Source of the DNA: Kalaharituber pfeilii
Lineage: Eukaryota > Ascomycota > Pezizomycetes > Pezizales > Pezizaceae
Direction: 5' to 3'
NCBI GenBank assembly: GCA_015179045.1
Contig: WHUZ01000003.1
Coordinates: 2,206,547 to 2,270,546 of the forward strand
Length of the DNA: 64,000 nucleotides
The notes beneath the pieces are model-generated. The model did not search any database. It worked only from the letters and a program-made list of their open reading frames with translations, and was not told where the DNA came from. The position numbers and the translations under genes were made by a program. Positions 1 to 10,199 of the stretch are shown here, in pieces. Positions within the stretch are counted from its first letter, which is position 1, and the number at the start of each line of letters is the position of its first letter.

Positions 1-132
1 GACCGATCTGAGCCAACGTCCCCCGAGCCTCACCCTCTCAACATCCGTCTCCTTTTCCAAGTAAACAACCGCCGAGCTGGTTTTCTTCCCCTCCTCAACC
101 AGCGTGTCGCCCTATGGGCTATGGCGAAATTA
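1..132 (-). pseudogene. LINE ORF1-like fragment
   Basis: On the minus strand this stretch reads LVEEGKKTSSAVVYLE and, further on, VRLGGRWLRS. The same motif occurs at 21616-22032 and, decayed, near 48220 and 34000, so it is a dispersed repeat-encoded domain. I infer a LINE ORF1 or accessory domain because the 21.6 kb copy ends in a LINE-type 3' tail. The fragment runs off the window edge. Its other side carries a near-complete tail-B core (about 104-127) fused directly to coding sequence, without the usual poly(A). Confidence 0.45.
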
Positions 133-780
133 TCAGTGGTAATGGAGGTGGGTAGCTCAACATTCTCCGATTGCGAAGACTTCACCCTTACAGAGAAAAG
201 GAAATTCTGGAATGAAACCTAGGTCAAAAAAAAAAATTACTCAACAATCTACCGTCTCTGCGAAAATACCCGACATTGGGAAATTCAATTTCTGGGCAGC
301 ATACAGTACCATAACACTGTATATTGCGGGAAAAAAAACAGGCTAGCCATGCAGTGATTGTCAATTCAAGCTTTTTGTTTTTTTAAACGGAATAGCTGCC
401 CGTATACGTTCCGAAAGATTTCCTTACTACTTACGTATGTGATCTATGCTCTAGTCGCAGGAAAATCATGGAATAGGTGGGCGCCAATTCGCGACTGTGC
501 GATGCTTGGCGGCAATTAAAATACATTCTGCCAACCGGATAAGATTACCGGTAAGCGTAAATTAAGTTTAGTCTCATGCCAAGGCCGACTTCCAACTTTT
601 CATAAAACTCTACTTTTGCCGCGCGACCACCTTGATCCATCTTCCCCAAGACCCCCATCGACTTTCTTTCAACAGACTGAAGAAACCCGTCCGCACCTAT
701 ATGCCATGCATCGACCACATCCCAATACTCATAAGTTAGCATTCCAATCCACTACCTTCCTTAACGACTGGGAAACCTAG
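127..780. repeat. Segmental duplication, copy 1
   Basis: This block is closely similar to 14251-14790. The shared parts are the stretch starting at TATCAGTGGTAATGGAGG (here 130, there 14251) and a near-identical 240-bp stretch (here about 536-775, there about 14552-14770). The copies differ by a few indels; for example, the second carries additional sequence near 14430-14470. A weaker third relative lies at about 38860-38970. The block is part of the 3'-side flank of the duplicated orphan-gene units. No gene is recognised in it. Confidence 0.75.
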
Positions 781-819
781 CTTAACTGGGGGAATAGTGG
801 AATAATCATATCATGTTCA

Positions 820-1440
820 GGTAACTGATGGGCTAAAGTTGGCAGTTGATTCCAAGTATACATAGTTGGTTCTTGAGATAGTCCACTTGCAAAGTCCCGT
901 TAACCATGCAGTCCACTTAGCAGGTTATCCAGCAAGGTTTCATAGCTCCTCAACATGGTGCGGCTATGCTTGGTTATTAGAACGTCAGTACCGTTTGCAT
1001 TCTACAAACGATATGTAATTACCTGTAAAGAATTCCCCATGGCTCAATGCCTGGTGAAAGAAATATCAGGAACTGACTTGCCCCTTTCAAGGCTGGGCCT
1101 AGAGCAATTCCTGGAGGGATCATGATTGTTAGATTTGTGATATTGAGGGGCAAGAGCTCTGCTAATAGTAGTTCTGGTGTCAGATGATCTTCCAGTCAGG
1201 ACAACAATTCACAGTAGCAGTGATTCGTATGTTCTGGAGTATGTGGTAATGACGACAGTGAAGGTGAAATCTCTGGAGGAGGAGTAAGGAACACTAGTTT
1301 TATATAGACGTGGAACCGGATGATGCATATGGAACAGCTGTTGGGCTCCATCTTTCGGATCTTATACATAGAGGACTAACTGGCAAGGCGTTGGACAGAT
1401 TACGTCTGTCGTGTTAGGCTGATTGATATGTTATCAGTTG
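820..1440 (-). pseudogene. Orphan family subfamily I, copy I-1 (degraded)
   Basis: The nucleotide sequence parallels the subfamily I copy at 57740-58270. It keeps the 5' part of the second exon, the short intron region (near 1000-1040) with the GTAATTACATATC donor side, and the upstream exon encoding the SQFLI..PPGIEP-type segment. The 3' coding part with the FVPAP signature is missing. I found no continuous reading frame, so I call it a pseudogene. Orientation matches all other family members. Confidence 0.55.
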
Positions 1441-1884
1441 GTAATGCTATGTTCATTTAATGTGGTGTGGTTGGTGTGTGCCCATTTGGGGGGAGCTGAC
1501 AGGGCTTGGCATCATTGCATAACTGTGGGCGTTCCGATTGTTCGGATCACGGGACATCGTTCTCCAAGAGAGAGCAGGGGAGCCAACTGGTGTGACGAAT
1601 AGTTTGCGAGGTAGCAGGGGCAGCAGCCGGGGAAGCGAACATTATGAACGAGGCGAATGCAGGGATGTCGAAGGCGAGACTGTTCTAATTGGGAATGACG
1701 GCTGCAGCGTGGCATAGGTACCGGCGATACCCGCTTGATCCTGCTGATCAATGCGGCAAATCTACCGGGAAGGGCACCTACCAAGTCTGACTAGACTTAA
1801 TGCGAGATTGCAAATGTGTGGTCCAAACTGTGGGCGGGCGGCCAATCGCGGCGGGCTTTGTGTATGCATCTAGGGATCCGCAAT
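1440..1884. other. No recognised gene
   Basis: This is ordinary mixed-composition sequence. A 90-codon minus frame (1512-1784) has no recognisable motif and I do not support it as a gene. Confidence 0.4.
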
Positions 1885-1894
1885 AGCACTGCTT

Positions 1895-1937
1895 GCCCTG
1901 CTACGGCGAACAGCTGCATGCGGGGTCACGTGAAAAA

Positions 1938-1959
<22 letters not shown>
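1895..1959 (+). mobile_element. Minimal retroposon, tail A
   Basis: The short element begins GCCCTGCTACGGCG, continues through ATGCGGGGTCACGTGA and ends in about 27 A. It is bounded by the direct repeat AGCACTGCTT (1885-1894 and 1960-1969), a target-site duplication. Poly(A) plus TSD shows target-primed reverse transcription. The core is the same A tail seen at 14.2, 17.6, 56.6 and 60.1 kb. Confidence 0.8.
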
Positions 1960-1968
<9 letters not shown>

Positions 1969-2079
1969 TTCCTGCCGGAATGCGCAACGCTGGCACCCCA
2001 TTAAAGTTCCCCCCCAGCACAGGTTCGGTTATGATGGTGTCACGTTCTAAATGACAAAGCTTTAAGAACTTTTTATTGC

Positions 2080-2420
2080 GTTTAATAAATATGTCCCGCC
2101 ATAGTTGGCGAGCACGCTGCATCTCGGGCTCCTTTTGGTGTTTTGTTGTGACTGGCGACGTCCCTCCGTCCTGTTTGCTTCTTCAGCCTGACTCCAATCA
2201 AATGATCATGTAGTCTTGCTCTATCTGGCGGAGGCGAAACCCGCATACAGTTCTTATGCGCAGGCAATCGTAAGTCGAAGATTGGTTACAAAACATAAGT
2301 ATGTAGCCTGCGGGGCACAAAAATCTGCTGCCATTGGCTGGAACCCTAGACTGAGCCACTCTAGCAGTGTGAGACAATCAAGGGCACATCACTACCTGAG
2401 TCTGAAATACACACCATAAT
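2080..2420. repeat. Dispersed repeat R1, copy 1
   Basis: The stretch around 2200-2400 (GCGGAGGCGAAACCCGCATA..., later CATAAGTATGTAGCCTGCGG, then TAGACTGAGCC) recurs at 19790-20060 and 33170-33310. It lies beside the left end of the pogo-like element. Coding function is not apparent. Confidence 0.55.
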
Positions 2421-2688
2421 CCGAAACATTGGAGAAGGGCATCAGACATGAAAAATTTAAAGTAAAAGACCCTGTTGCGCGTGGGTGAGCTGACAACTCG
2501 CGAATGCAAGGACAGCAGAGCACAATGATAGACTAGTAGTATTGTGTTACCGTATTAACTCACATAAGAGCAAGAAATCAAACGCGCGCTAGTTCGGTCT
2601 TGGCAAACCTTTCAGAGCCAGTGCGCGTGTATCACGCACGGGCGCATAATGATTCCCGAATTACCGCGATGCTAACCTCAACACCACG

Positions 2689-4903
2689 ATGGATCTGAGC
2701 ACAGAAGTAGGAGACGGGATCAGGGGAGTAAATAAACGTTGTGGAGTGTTAATGAAATCATCATTATACCATAGGTACCTATACTGGAGCATCATGATTT
2801 CTTCTATTCTTAATAACCCACAAGTTATTGAAACACAAGTTAATGAGTTGGCAGCTAAGCTCTCACAAACCTCCTTACAAAAGAATCGATTGAATGCACT
2901 AAAAAAACGCCCTGGACCACATAGACAACCTATTGCAGCAAGGCCACGTTGGGTCCCTGTACCGTCTGCATCACCTTCTAAAAGCAAACGGAGTAGAACT
3001 GTTGAGTTCAAGCTTGGTGTACTCTCTTGGGCACGCCATACACAAGTTGATAATGGTAAAGGTAGAGTTAGAAAACCTACATTGGAAGAGATTCGGCAGA
3101 GGTTCAGATTGAAAAATGCAGCTACAATATCAAAATGGAGAAAGGTTTATATCCTTTCTTACTATATACTACCTATTTACTTAAAGCTAATATTACTGTA
3201 GTTCACCACTTTCCCGGACACACCACTTTCCCGGACACATTTACCACCAAAACTGCGCAACTTTCGCACTCAATATCTCAACAACCATAACAGCATTTGT
3301 GAATGCGCTTTGTATAGCTATTAGACAAACTGTAATTCTTGCTATCTAGCACTTTTTCTTCATCAAAAATTGTGGGTGCAAAGGGATTATGGCTTGTCGC
3401 ATTTTTGTTGGAAGGCTTGGCATTTATTTGTATGGGATCTCCATACAAAACGTTCATAAGACTTGAATATAGTCCTACTCTTCAACGCTAATTACAATAG
3501 CTATGATAGTATATGTCCAGAATCACCTGAAGAGTTATAGTAAGGTGCTGCATTTAGTTTACTTTCATTTGTTGAATTGTAGAGTTGGTGTACAACTATC
3601 TAGTTTCTCATACAAATGGTTTCTATGGGAAATATGAATATTGTGAATGATTTCACAACCACTACAGGTATTACCTAACTACGTTGCTCATAGTTTCCAA
3701 CTGAGTGATCCTATTGAATGTGAGTGTCTGAGTTTTTTTCATGAATTGATTGCATGTGTAGCATGCAGAATTCGGGGGCGGTGACATTTGTATGGAGATC
3801 CCATACAAATAAATGCCAAGCCTTCCAACAAAAATGCGACAAGCCATAATCCCTTTGCACCCACAATTTTTGATGAAGAAAAAGTGCTAGATAGCAAGAA
3901 TTACAGTTTGTCTAATAGCTATACAAAGCGCATTCACAAATGCTGTTATGGTTGTTGAGATATTGAGTGCGAAAGTTGCGCAGTTTTGGTGGTAAATGTG
4001 TCCGGGAAAGTGGTGTGTCCGGGAAAGTGGTGAACTACAGTAGATAGAATGAAGAGCTACTTTTAAAAGCACATGGAAAATCCCGGCGAATACGACAAAA
4101 CATTCCGCGATGGAAAGAACTTGAGAAAGCACTTGTTACCGCCTTTACAGCAAGACGACAAATTGGCCGCGTTGTACGTTACCGGTGGTTTGAGCGAACT
4201 TCAAAACAGCTATTTAGTGAGATTTATCCTGATTCATCGGTCCAATTTCGATTTTCTCAAGGCTGGTTCCGGCGATTTTTAGCTCGTAACGAAATTACCC
4301 TCCGTGCAATAACCAACAAAGCCCAACAAACACCTGAGGAATACCATGAACTTATTACCAACTTTTTATGCTTCAATCGCCGGAATTCACAACTACGAGA
4401 TGGCACTACCGATGTTATGCAGAGAGTTGGACGATATTCAATTTCCAATATCGTGAACATGGATCAAACACCCTTGCCTTGGGAATACTTGGAGGGCAAA
4501 TCATATGAGTTTAAAGGAAGCAAAACTGTATGGGTAAAGAGCCAAAAATCTGGGTGGGGGAAGCGGCAGGCAACAATTCAACTTACAGTTTTTGCAGACG
4601 GAAAGCCTCGTGTTAAGCCTCTCTTGATCTTTCGTGGTGTTGCTGAGAGTACAAGTGCTGTAAGAAAACGGGAGACCTCAAGATATGATCCTCGTGTTGT
4701 TGTTCAGTTCAATAAGAAGGCATATGCAAATACTGACATTATTCAATTTTGGCTTCAAAAACTCCTCTGTGCAACTTTCAACTAGAAGAAGTGCTAGGTT
4801 GAATGGAAAACAGCGTAGCCATGTAGTTTCCTTTCCAGTTATTAGTGATACTGAGGATGATGGGCCCGAATATGATTTCCGTTGGCAGGCGGATGAGTAT
4901 TAG
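2689..4903 (+). pseudogene. pogo-like transposase, broken
   Basis: The N-terminal part (2689-3150) has a basic stretch and a helix-turn-helix ending in LKNAATISKWRKV. After the MITE, from about 4105, a continuous frame shows a CENP-B-type DNA-binding domain (W.ELE.AL...., later GWFRRFLARNEITLR). The start of the DDE catalytic core follows: NMDQTPLPWEYLEGKSYEF at about 4448-4505 carries the first Asp, then KRQATIQLTVFADG and PLLIFRG. The frame stops at 4785. The remainder is an acidic tail (ISDTEDDGPEYDF) in another frame to 4903. The region that should carry the second and third acidic residues is deleted, so it cannot catalyse transposition. Confidence 0.8.
3196..4040. mobile_element. Long-arm MITE, copy 1
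   Basis: The 845-bp element has inverted-repeat arms of about 250 bp (3196-3450 and 3785-4040) and is flanked by TA on both sides (3194-3195, 4041-4042). The ends are CTGTAGTTCACC. The sequence CCACTTTCCCGGACAC occurs twice in tandem inside each arm, like doubled transposase-binding sites. It lies inside the pogo-like transposase gene. A second copy at 20166-20956 has its central region in the opposite orientation. The central 330 bp has no coding signal. Confidence 0.88.
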
Positions 4904-5289
4904 AGGAAGAGTAGGAGATATTACAGGGTCACCGCGACGTCGACCGTAGGGTGGACGGCTGGTGAAGCAAAAAAATGTGAAAAATGCAATGCGCAAATGC
5001 GCAAATGCATCGCAGTTACACAATAGCTATATGAGATACATAGAGAATTAGTGAGCATTACTAGTCAAGTGTCTTTTTGGCCTGGCGGACGGTAATCTCT
5101 GCGTTTACCACCTCCGTGACAGAGTAGAGAAGCTGGAGATTAGCCCCCATGTATAATCGCATTCCTGTGCTTAGTAATGCCAAGATTGCACGAACCGCGC
5201 GCTAGCACGATTAATGGCGCCTGAGCCATGCCAAGACCGAACTAGCGCGCGTTCATTTTCTTGCTCTTAAGTGAGTTAATACGGTATAT

Positions 5290-6025
5290 ACATAATTAAG
5301 ACACCAAAGGTTGATTACATAACACATATGCCAAGACGCTTCAATAGCAACGTAAGCCTGGTCCGAGGCTATAGTATTGTTGTTCTGCCTTTTCTCTTTT
5401 TTTTTTATTTTTTTATTTTTTTATTTTTTATTTTTATTTTTTTTTTGTACGCTGTTTGCGATGCAAGAAGGAGAGAGCGATACCGGTAGGTTTTTCTTTT
5501 TTTTAAAAAAAAAAAATTCATTACTATACCGGCAGGTAGTGTTGCCGATTCCGTAGGGGTAAGCTGACAACTCGCGAGCGTAAGGACTGTTCACTCCTAA
5601 AGACTCTCGATTCAGTGTACAATGAAAGACAAGAATTCTTGCTTGATTTGTATTTTAGAGATTGACTGGCAGTATTGCGATGATGCATGCGAATGCATTG
5701 TCGCAAGCCCATGCAGACAGGCATCTGCGACGCGGGCTTTTTTTTTTTTTTTAAATTTCTATTAATAGCAACGTTAACCCCGCTTGCGCTGTACTTCCCT
5801 GATGTTACGTTATATACCGGAAACACCTTCCAGCAGACAAAACAGACAAAACAGACAAAAGAGACACAAATAGCGAAAAAATTCCGAGAAACCGAAAAAT
5901 CACAGCAGCCATATCCATCTCCTTACTTCCCTACACTTTCCTTTTCCGTCTGCCTTCTCTCTATTCTACTCATATAGATATGAGTGGTACCATTTCACTG
6001 AGTCTGAACCTTCGGCGTCCTGTTG
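5290..6025. other. Intergenic, T-rich low complexity
   Basis: T-rich runs mixed with A occupy 5390-5447. Further T/A tracts are at 5490-5518 and 5740-5755. (ACAGACAAA)-like repeats lie around 5836-5866. No gene is recognised. Confidence 0.5.
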
Positions 6026-6030
6026 CGGCG

Positions 6031-6051
6031 AGCGCGCTACACTGTAGTCAG
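6031..6051 (-). promoter_or_regulatory. Conserved box downstream of subfamily II genes
   Basis: On the plus strand the pattern is (G)CTCGCTACACT(T/G).AGTCAG. It appears here, at 15277-15296, at 39527-39547 and at 47168-47188, each about 30-60 bp past the family's stop codon. The conservation could reflect a 3' UTR signal or simply shared ancestry of the duplicated block; I cannot separate these. Confidence 0.35.
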
Positions 6052-6079
6052 CCTCTTCTATTGACGTCAGTGGTCAGGG

Positions 6080-7190
6080 TCATAGACATACTTTTGGCCT
6101 TTTAGGACGAATATTGTACACTGTCTCAACTTCCGCAAACTTGACACAATACTCTGCTGGAACTGGACCTGGAACGAATGTGTATTCCACCAAAGGGGTA
6201 TGCGGAATCCAAGTTAATTGATGTTCCTCAGCAACTGAGGAGGAATTGGGGTGAGACCCGTTGCAGTTTTTCATCTTCTGTAGTTCACGATTAGGATTAG
6301 TCAATGAAATGGTATTAGGAATGTGTTGATTTAAGAATTTGATTACGAAAGTTACATATGTACTTACAGCTCTCTTTGCACCAATAGAATCCTGCTCGTC
6401 GCCAGCACTATCTATTTCTGAATTGCCTGCTCCCCCTTGGTTCCTGCGTCTTTTAATACCTTTGCCCTTTTTAGGTTTCTCCCTCACGCGGGTGGCACTT
6501 TGACCAGCTTCATTCACCTGTTTTATGCCATCTTCAATCTGAATATGGGTCTCTGACTTGTTAGGAGAGGACGAGGGTAGTACTAGGGCACTGCTGTTTT
6601 GTGCAGGCATAGGACTAGACTCAAAAGCAATGTCTGGCGCAAGGAGTTGTCGATCGGTCCTGATGATTGCATCATATGCCTCCGCACTCTGACCCAGGTT
6701 CCAACTCTCAATGATGCGGAAGTTCAAGAAGCGATTTGGGTTTGGAATTTGTGCAATCGTAGGACTATGCGCATGCAGAGGAGTACTGGCATCGACCGCG
6801 GAGGGATTGATTTGCATGATTGGACCCGCATTAACGTCGATTGGAAGCTCGGTGTAATGCCCATTGAAGTTGTAAGTGTTCATGCTAGGCATTCCGTTGA
6901 TTCTCAAAAGCTGACGGCCTGTGAAATAGCTTAGATCCTCCGATGCTCGTTCACTGTATAAGGATTGAGAGGTGTAGAGGGTGTCTTCGAATTCTGACAT
7001 ATCGCTACCGGAGTGCCTGTTGTCTTGAGTTAACTGTTTCTTTTTATCACAACATGTCGAATGGTACTCACCAGTTGAAAATGGACTGCCTCAACACTTC
7101 ATCATCACTCAGGTGGGTGGTCAAATGGCTCATACCGTTGTTCAGGGGCTGGTAACAGTTGTCGAAATGAAGTTCAGAATCCCGACCCAT
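6080..7190 (-). CDS. Orphan family subfamily II, copy II-1, intact, 321 aa
   Basis: This is a three-exon gene: exon 1 7190-7072, exon 2 7016-6368, exon 3 6277-6080. Intron 1 (55 bp) is GTGAGT...ACAACAG and splits a Trp codon. Intron 2 (90 bp) is GTAAGT...CTACAG in phase 0; it is stop-free and a multiple of three, so an unspliced frame also reads through. The start ATG at 7190 (MGRDSELHF) is supported by MDRGSESF at the equivalent place in copy II-2, with identical 119-nt exon 1 length. The N-terminal half is acidic and Asn/Ser-rich. A basic cluster (KPKKGKGIKRRRN, about residue 215) suggests nuclear targeting. The C-terminus has the family signature WIPHTPLVEYTFVPGPVPAEY. I recognise no known domain and function is unknown. 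Confidence 0.75.
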
Positions 7191-8020
7191 CAGTTACTCG
7201 ATATATTTGCAATACCTTGAGTTTGCAAAAGCTTCGGAGGTTTGGAGTACAGTATTGACGTTGGTGACAGACCGAAAGACTGTGAGGATGCAAAAAGACG
7301 GTACCCCACTGAATGGGGTCTCTCGCGGGGATGGAGGACTCGCGGGGAACTGAGGGGGTAGCCGGTACCGAAAGAGCGCGAGGTGGACAGAATAAAGGAG
7401 TAATCAATCTTTTTTTTTCTTCTTTTTTTGAACTAAAAAACTGTTGTCGTTATTATTCTTGGTTGACAGGTGAAGGTGAAGAGAAGGAGCAAGAAGCTCC
7501 CTGAATGTTCCTCGAGATAAGGCGGGGAAGGATAGAAAGAATGCAAAGAGAGAAGGATGTCTCAAATATATCTGCGAACAGAGAAACAGCTCAATTCATA
7601 TCGGAATAAAAGAAATTAAACAGAACAGCCACAATAGGATGTTCTTTAACTGCCAAAATGGGACTTCCCACGGCGACATTATATTGACAGCTGGATAATT
7701 GGGAATCTTTAACACAACAATGTGTTACAGTTCAACCTGTTTTGGAAAAAGCTGACCCTGCATGCATGTTGACACAATTAGTGCCATGTTTGTGTGCACC
7801 AGTAATGTTAGAAATCAAATATAAATTTCAGAACCGTGACAACCTGGGGAGGAAGACCCCTTTTGTGCCTATTGCCCAAATATTGAATATGTGCTCTGGC
7901 ATCATCATGATCATTGGCTTGCCCAATGGTTGCATTAGTCTGTTCATACAGGTGCAAGGATTGCAGAACAATCTAACGATGAGCTGTCGGTATGTCTCCC
8001 AATAGCCGTGACGGTCTTTC
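7191..8020. other. 5' flank of copy II-1 and intergenic sequence
   Basis: The first 200 bp upstream of the ATG is related to the upstream sequences of copies II-2 (16446-16700) and II-3 (41160-41400), so the promoter or 5' UTR was duplicated with the genes. Beyond that nothing is recognised. A short plus frame at 7742-8005 has no motif I know. Confidence 0.4.
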
Positions 8021-8072
8021 CTTTTTTTTTTTGCCCCAGAAACGCGTAACCCCGCTTGCAGCTGTTCGCGGT
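8020..8072 (-). mobile_element. Tail A relic
   Basis: A short T run followed by GCCCCAGAAACGCGTAACCCCGC and GCAGCTGTTCGC matches the A tail read on the minus strand, with substitutions. No clear target duplication is visible, so this is an old copy. Confidence 0.5.
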
Positions 8073-8712
8073 AGAACGTCCGCAAAAAGCAAATTGCGGC
8101 AAGGGACCATAATGATCTCGGCATGACTCCTTTTGTACTTCCTCGTCTCCCTTAACTTGGGTTCCTTCGCAAAATACTAACAATAGTATGTATCAACCTA
8201 ACCAGGCTTGATTGGAGTTCACATGGCTGAAACTAGACTAATGGCGACGTGCATTGATTCTGTACTCGCTGGCTAGAAAAGTACTGGAATTTCAAGTAAC
8301 TCAAGAATCCACCAAGTAATTGACTTTTCTGACCAGCGATTCACGAAGTACCACAACTTCTTAGTTGGGTTTAGTTAGGTGATTATTCCAACATTGACGA
8401 GTCTCAGTTTTCGGATTCCTTGGCAGTGGAGTCTCGTAAACATTAACTAGTACATACTATAGCTAGTAATAATCGAAAAACGACATACAGTAGATGTTGA
8501 CAGGAAGCAGCTGTGTACACAGAGTAGATCGGTATCCACTGTACGTGCTTAACCTGACTCGGGTATATTGGTCCCTGCTAGCTGCTAGCCTGTATATTAT
8601 GTGACATTAGCAGCGGCGGGCGCGAACCAAGCTATAGCAGAGCCTGACCGAAAAGACAAAAACAAAATCACTTGTCATATCATAGAATGTGATTGAGTGT
8701 TCTAATTGGCCG

Positions 8713-8775
8713 CCCTGCCATAGCGGAAAGCGATAAGCGGGGTTACGTGATATTAAAAATCAAAAACAAAAAAAA
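8713..8775 (+). mobile_element. Tail A variant retroposon
   Basis: CCCTGCCATAGCGGAAAGCG and then AAGCGGGGTTACGTGATATT precede an A-rich tail. The outer stem CCCTGC/GCGGGG is preserved while the centre differs from other A copies. I found no target duplication. Confidence 0.55.
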
Positions 8776-8779
8776 CCTC

Positions 8780-9660
8780 TGCTTGGCTAGACTACAGTCT
8801 AATCCTTTGAGCATGCATTGCATTGCATTAGTGCACCTGGCGATTTTTGTTTACCAGACCTGGCCACTCCGCGGCTCGAACTTAGATCCGCAATGCATGG
8901 CAAGTTTGTATCTGCCAGTCCAAGGAATAACAAGGTCAGACTATAGCACCGTGGTCTTTTATGTGTTGGAAATCAAGTAAAATTTCTGATCGCCGATCAT
9001 TAGCCTCCTTTGGCTAGTATTGGACCTAATCTAAGCGCACGCTCCCCTCTAACTTAAATAGGCGCTTTTTGCCTTGGCACTTGCTGCTTGGCAAGTTTTG
9101 CGCATATATGTAACATAGGTGGCGTTCATCAGCTCCACCAATCTTTTCTCAAATAAAAAGTAGAAACCACAGATTTGTTCAGCACTCGAAAAGCAACAAA
9201 TCTATGATATAATTACTAAAATCAGAGTGGAGCTGATTGAGTTGGAAAATTTCGGTGAAATTCTTAACTTCCGGCACCATAGAAGCCCAGTTCTTCCTAT
9301 AACAGTTGGAGACTAGCCCATGGTCGGATGAGATATGTAGGCGAATGCCCCCGAATGCCCCCGCTTGGTAAAAGCTCTGATATCAAATAAAAGTTGCTCA
9401 AAGAGAACTAGATTTAAGGCAGGGAGGTGTGTTGATAGCTACTATCTCAAAGCGAGGAGGGTGAAACATCCCCTGATGCAATGCCAGTGAGAAACATGAC
9501 GCACAAGCGCTGGAGACTCCAGAGATCTGGTGTACATTTCTGGTTCATTATTAACAATGCTATTTTATTTATTTCATTGTTAATTATTTTAAATCACCTA
9601 ACACCGCCTTGCCGCTGCAGCTAATTCACCCTGACAGGTCCCTCGATTGACGTTGTTCTG
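8780..9660. other. No recognised gene
   Basis: This is mixed sequence. The motif CTAACTTAAATAGGCGC near 9050 recurs at 17319-17335, marking another dispersed repeat. CCGAATGCCC is duplicated in tandem at 9343-9362. Confidence 0.35.
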
Positions 9661-9668
9661 GCCTGGCG

Positions 9669-9785
9669 AGATTTTTTTTTTTTAAAAAAAAAAAGTCATT
9701 ACTCGCATGCCGCAGTAACCCCGCTTGCAGCGCCAAGCCATGGCAGGGTCCCTGGGCACTCAAAGCCCGGAGACAGGCTTAATAT
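9669..9785 (-). mobile_element. Chimeric retroposon end (A-type body, B-type terminus)
   Basis: Read on the minus strand, a LINE-E type 3' end (GCCTGTCTCCGGGCTTTGAG..., then CCCTGCCATGGCTTGG, then GCAAGCGGGGTTA) is followed by CTGCGGCATGCGAGTAATGA, the end of tail B, and an A/T homopolymer. The two tail types are otherwise found separately. Template switching or an insertion that lost its duplication could explain it. Confidence 0.55.
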
Positions 9786-10065
9786 TAAATGCTGGCGTTT
9801 TCACATTCTGATTCGCCTCAACATTCAGCAGGTATCTATAAACACAAATAACGCAAACATATCCTATTCACATTTACTGTATGTCTTCATCATGCGTCAA
9901 TTCAGCTTAGAAGAGAGATATCGTATATAAGAAGTGTAACTTCAGCCATTTTCTCTTGAATTTGAATTACAGTCTGAAGCTGAAGTAAGACCGATAAGCG
10001 TCATGATAACGGTCTCCACTGCTCCTAAGCTCTTGTTGTATTACGGCTCTTTGGCTTAGACGAGG

Positions 10066-10199
10066 CTCCCTGCCATAGGCTGATAGTCTGTACGCGGACC
10101 CCGCCATAGCCTAACAGGCGGCACGCGAGTAATGAAATAAAAAAAATAAAAAAAATAAAAAAATCTGTACGCGGGGTTACGTGACTCCAAAAAAAAAGA
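10066..10199 (+). mobile_element. Tail C retroposon split by a tail B element
   Basis: CTCCCTGCCATAGGCTGATAG and TCTGTACGCGGGGTTACGTGA are the halves of a tail C core, followed by an A-rich end. They are separated by the B element at 10098-10163. After removing the insertion the core resembles the 3' end of the full-length LINE at 30842-30911. Confidence 0.75.
10098..10163 (+). mobile_element. Minimal retroposon, tail B, nested
   Basis: This 66-bp element (CCCGCCATAGCCTAACAGGC, GGCACGCGAGTAATGA, then an A-rich tail) is flanked by the 11-bp duplication TCTGTACGCGG at 10087-10097 and 10164-10174. Its inner hairpin is GCCT/AGGC instead of the usual GCCC/GGGC, a paired change. Confidence 0.85.

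Larger units (their letters stand above)
2550..5284 (+). mobile_element. pogo/Fot1-like DNA transposon, interrupted by a MITE
   Basis: Inverted terminal repeats of about 60 bp are visible. The left end begins CCGTATTAACTCAC just after TA (2548-2549). The right end finishes GTGAGTTAATACGG just before TA (5285-5286). TA target duplication fits the Tc1/mariner/pogo superfamily. The interior encodes a broken DDE_1-type transposase. A nested MITE occupies 3196-4040, which leaves about 1.9 kb of element sequence. The second and third catalytic positions are missing, so it is non-autonomous. Confidence 0.85.
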
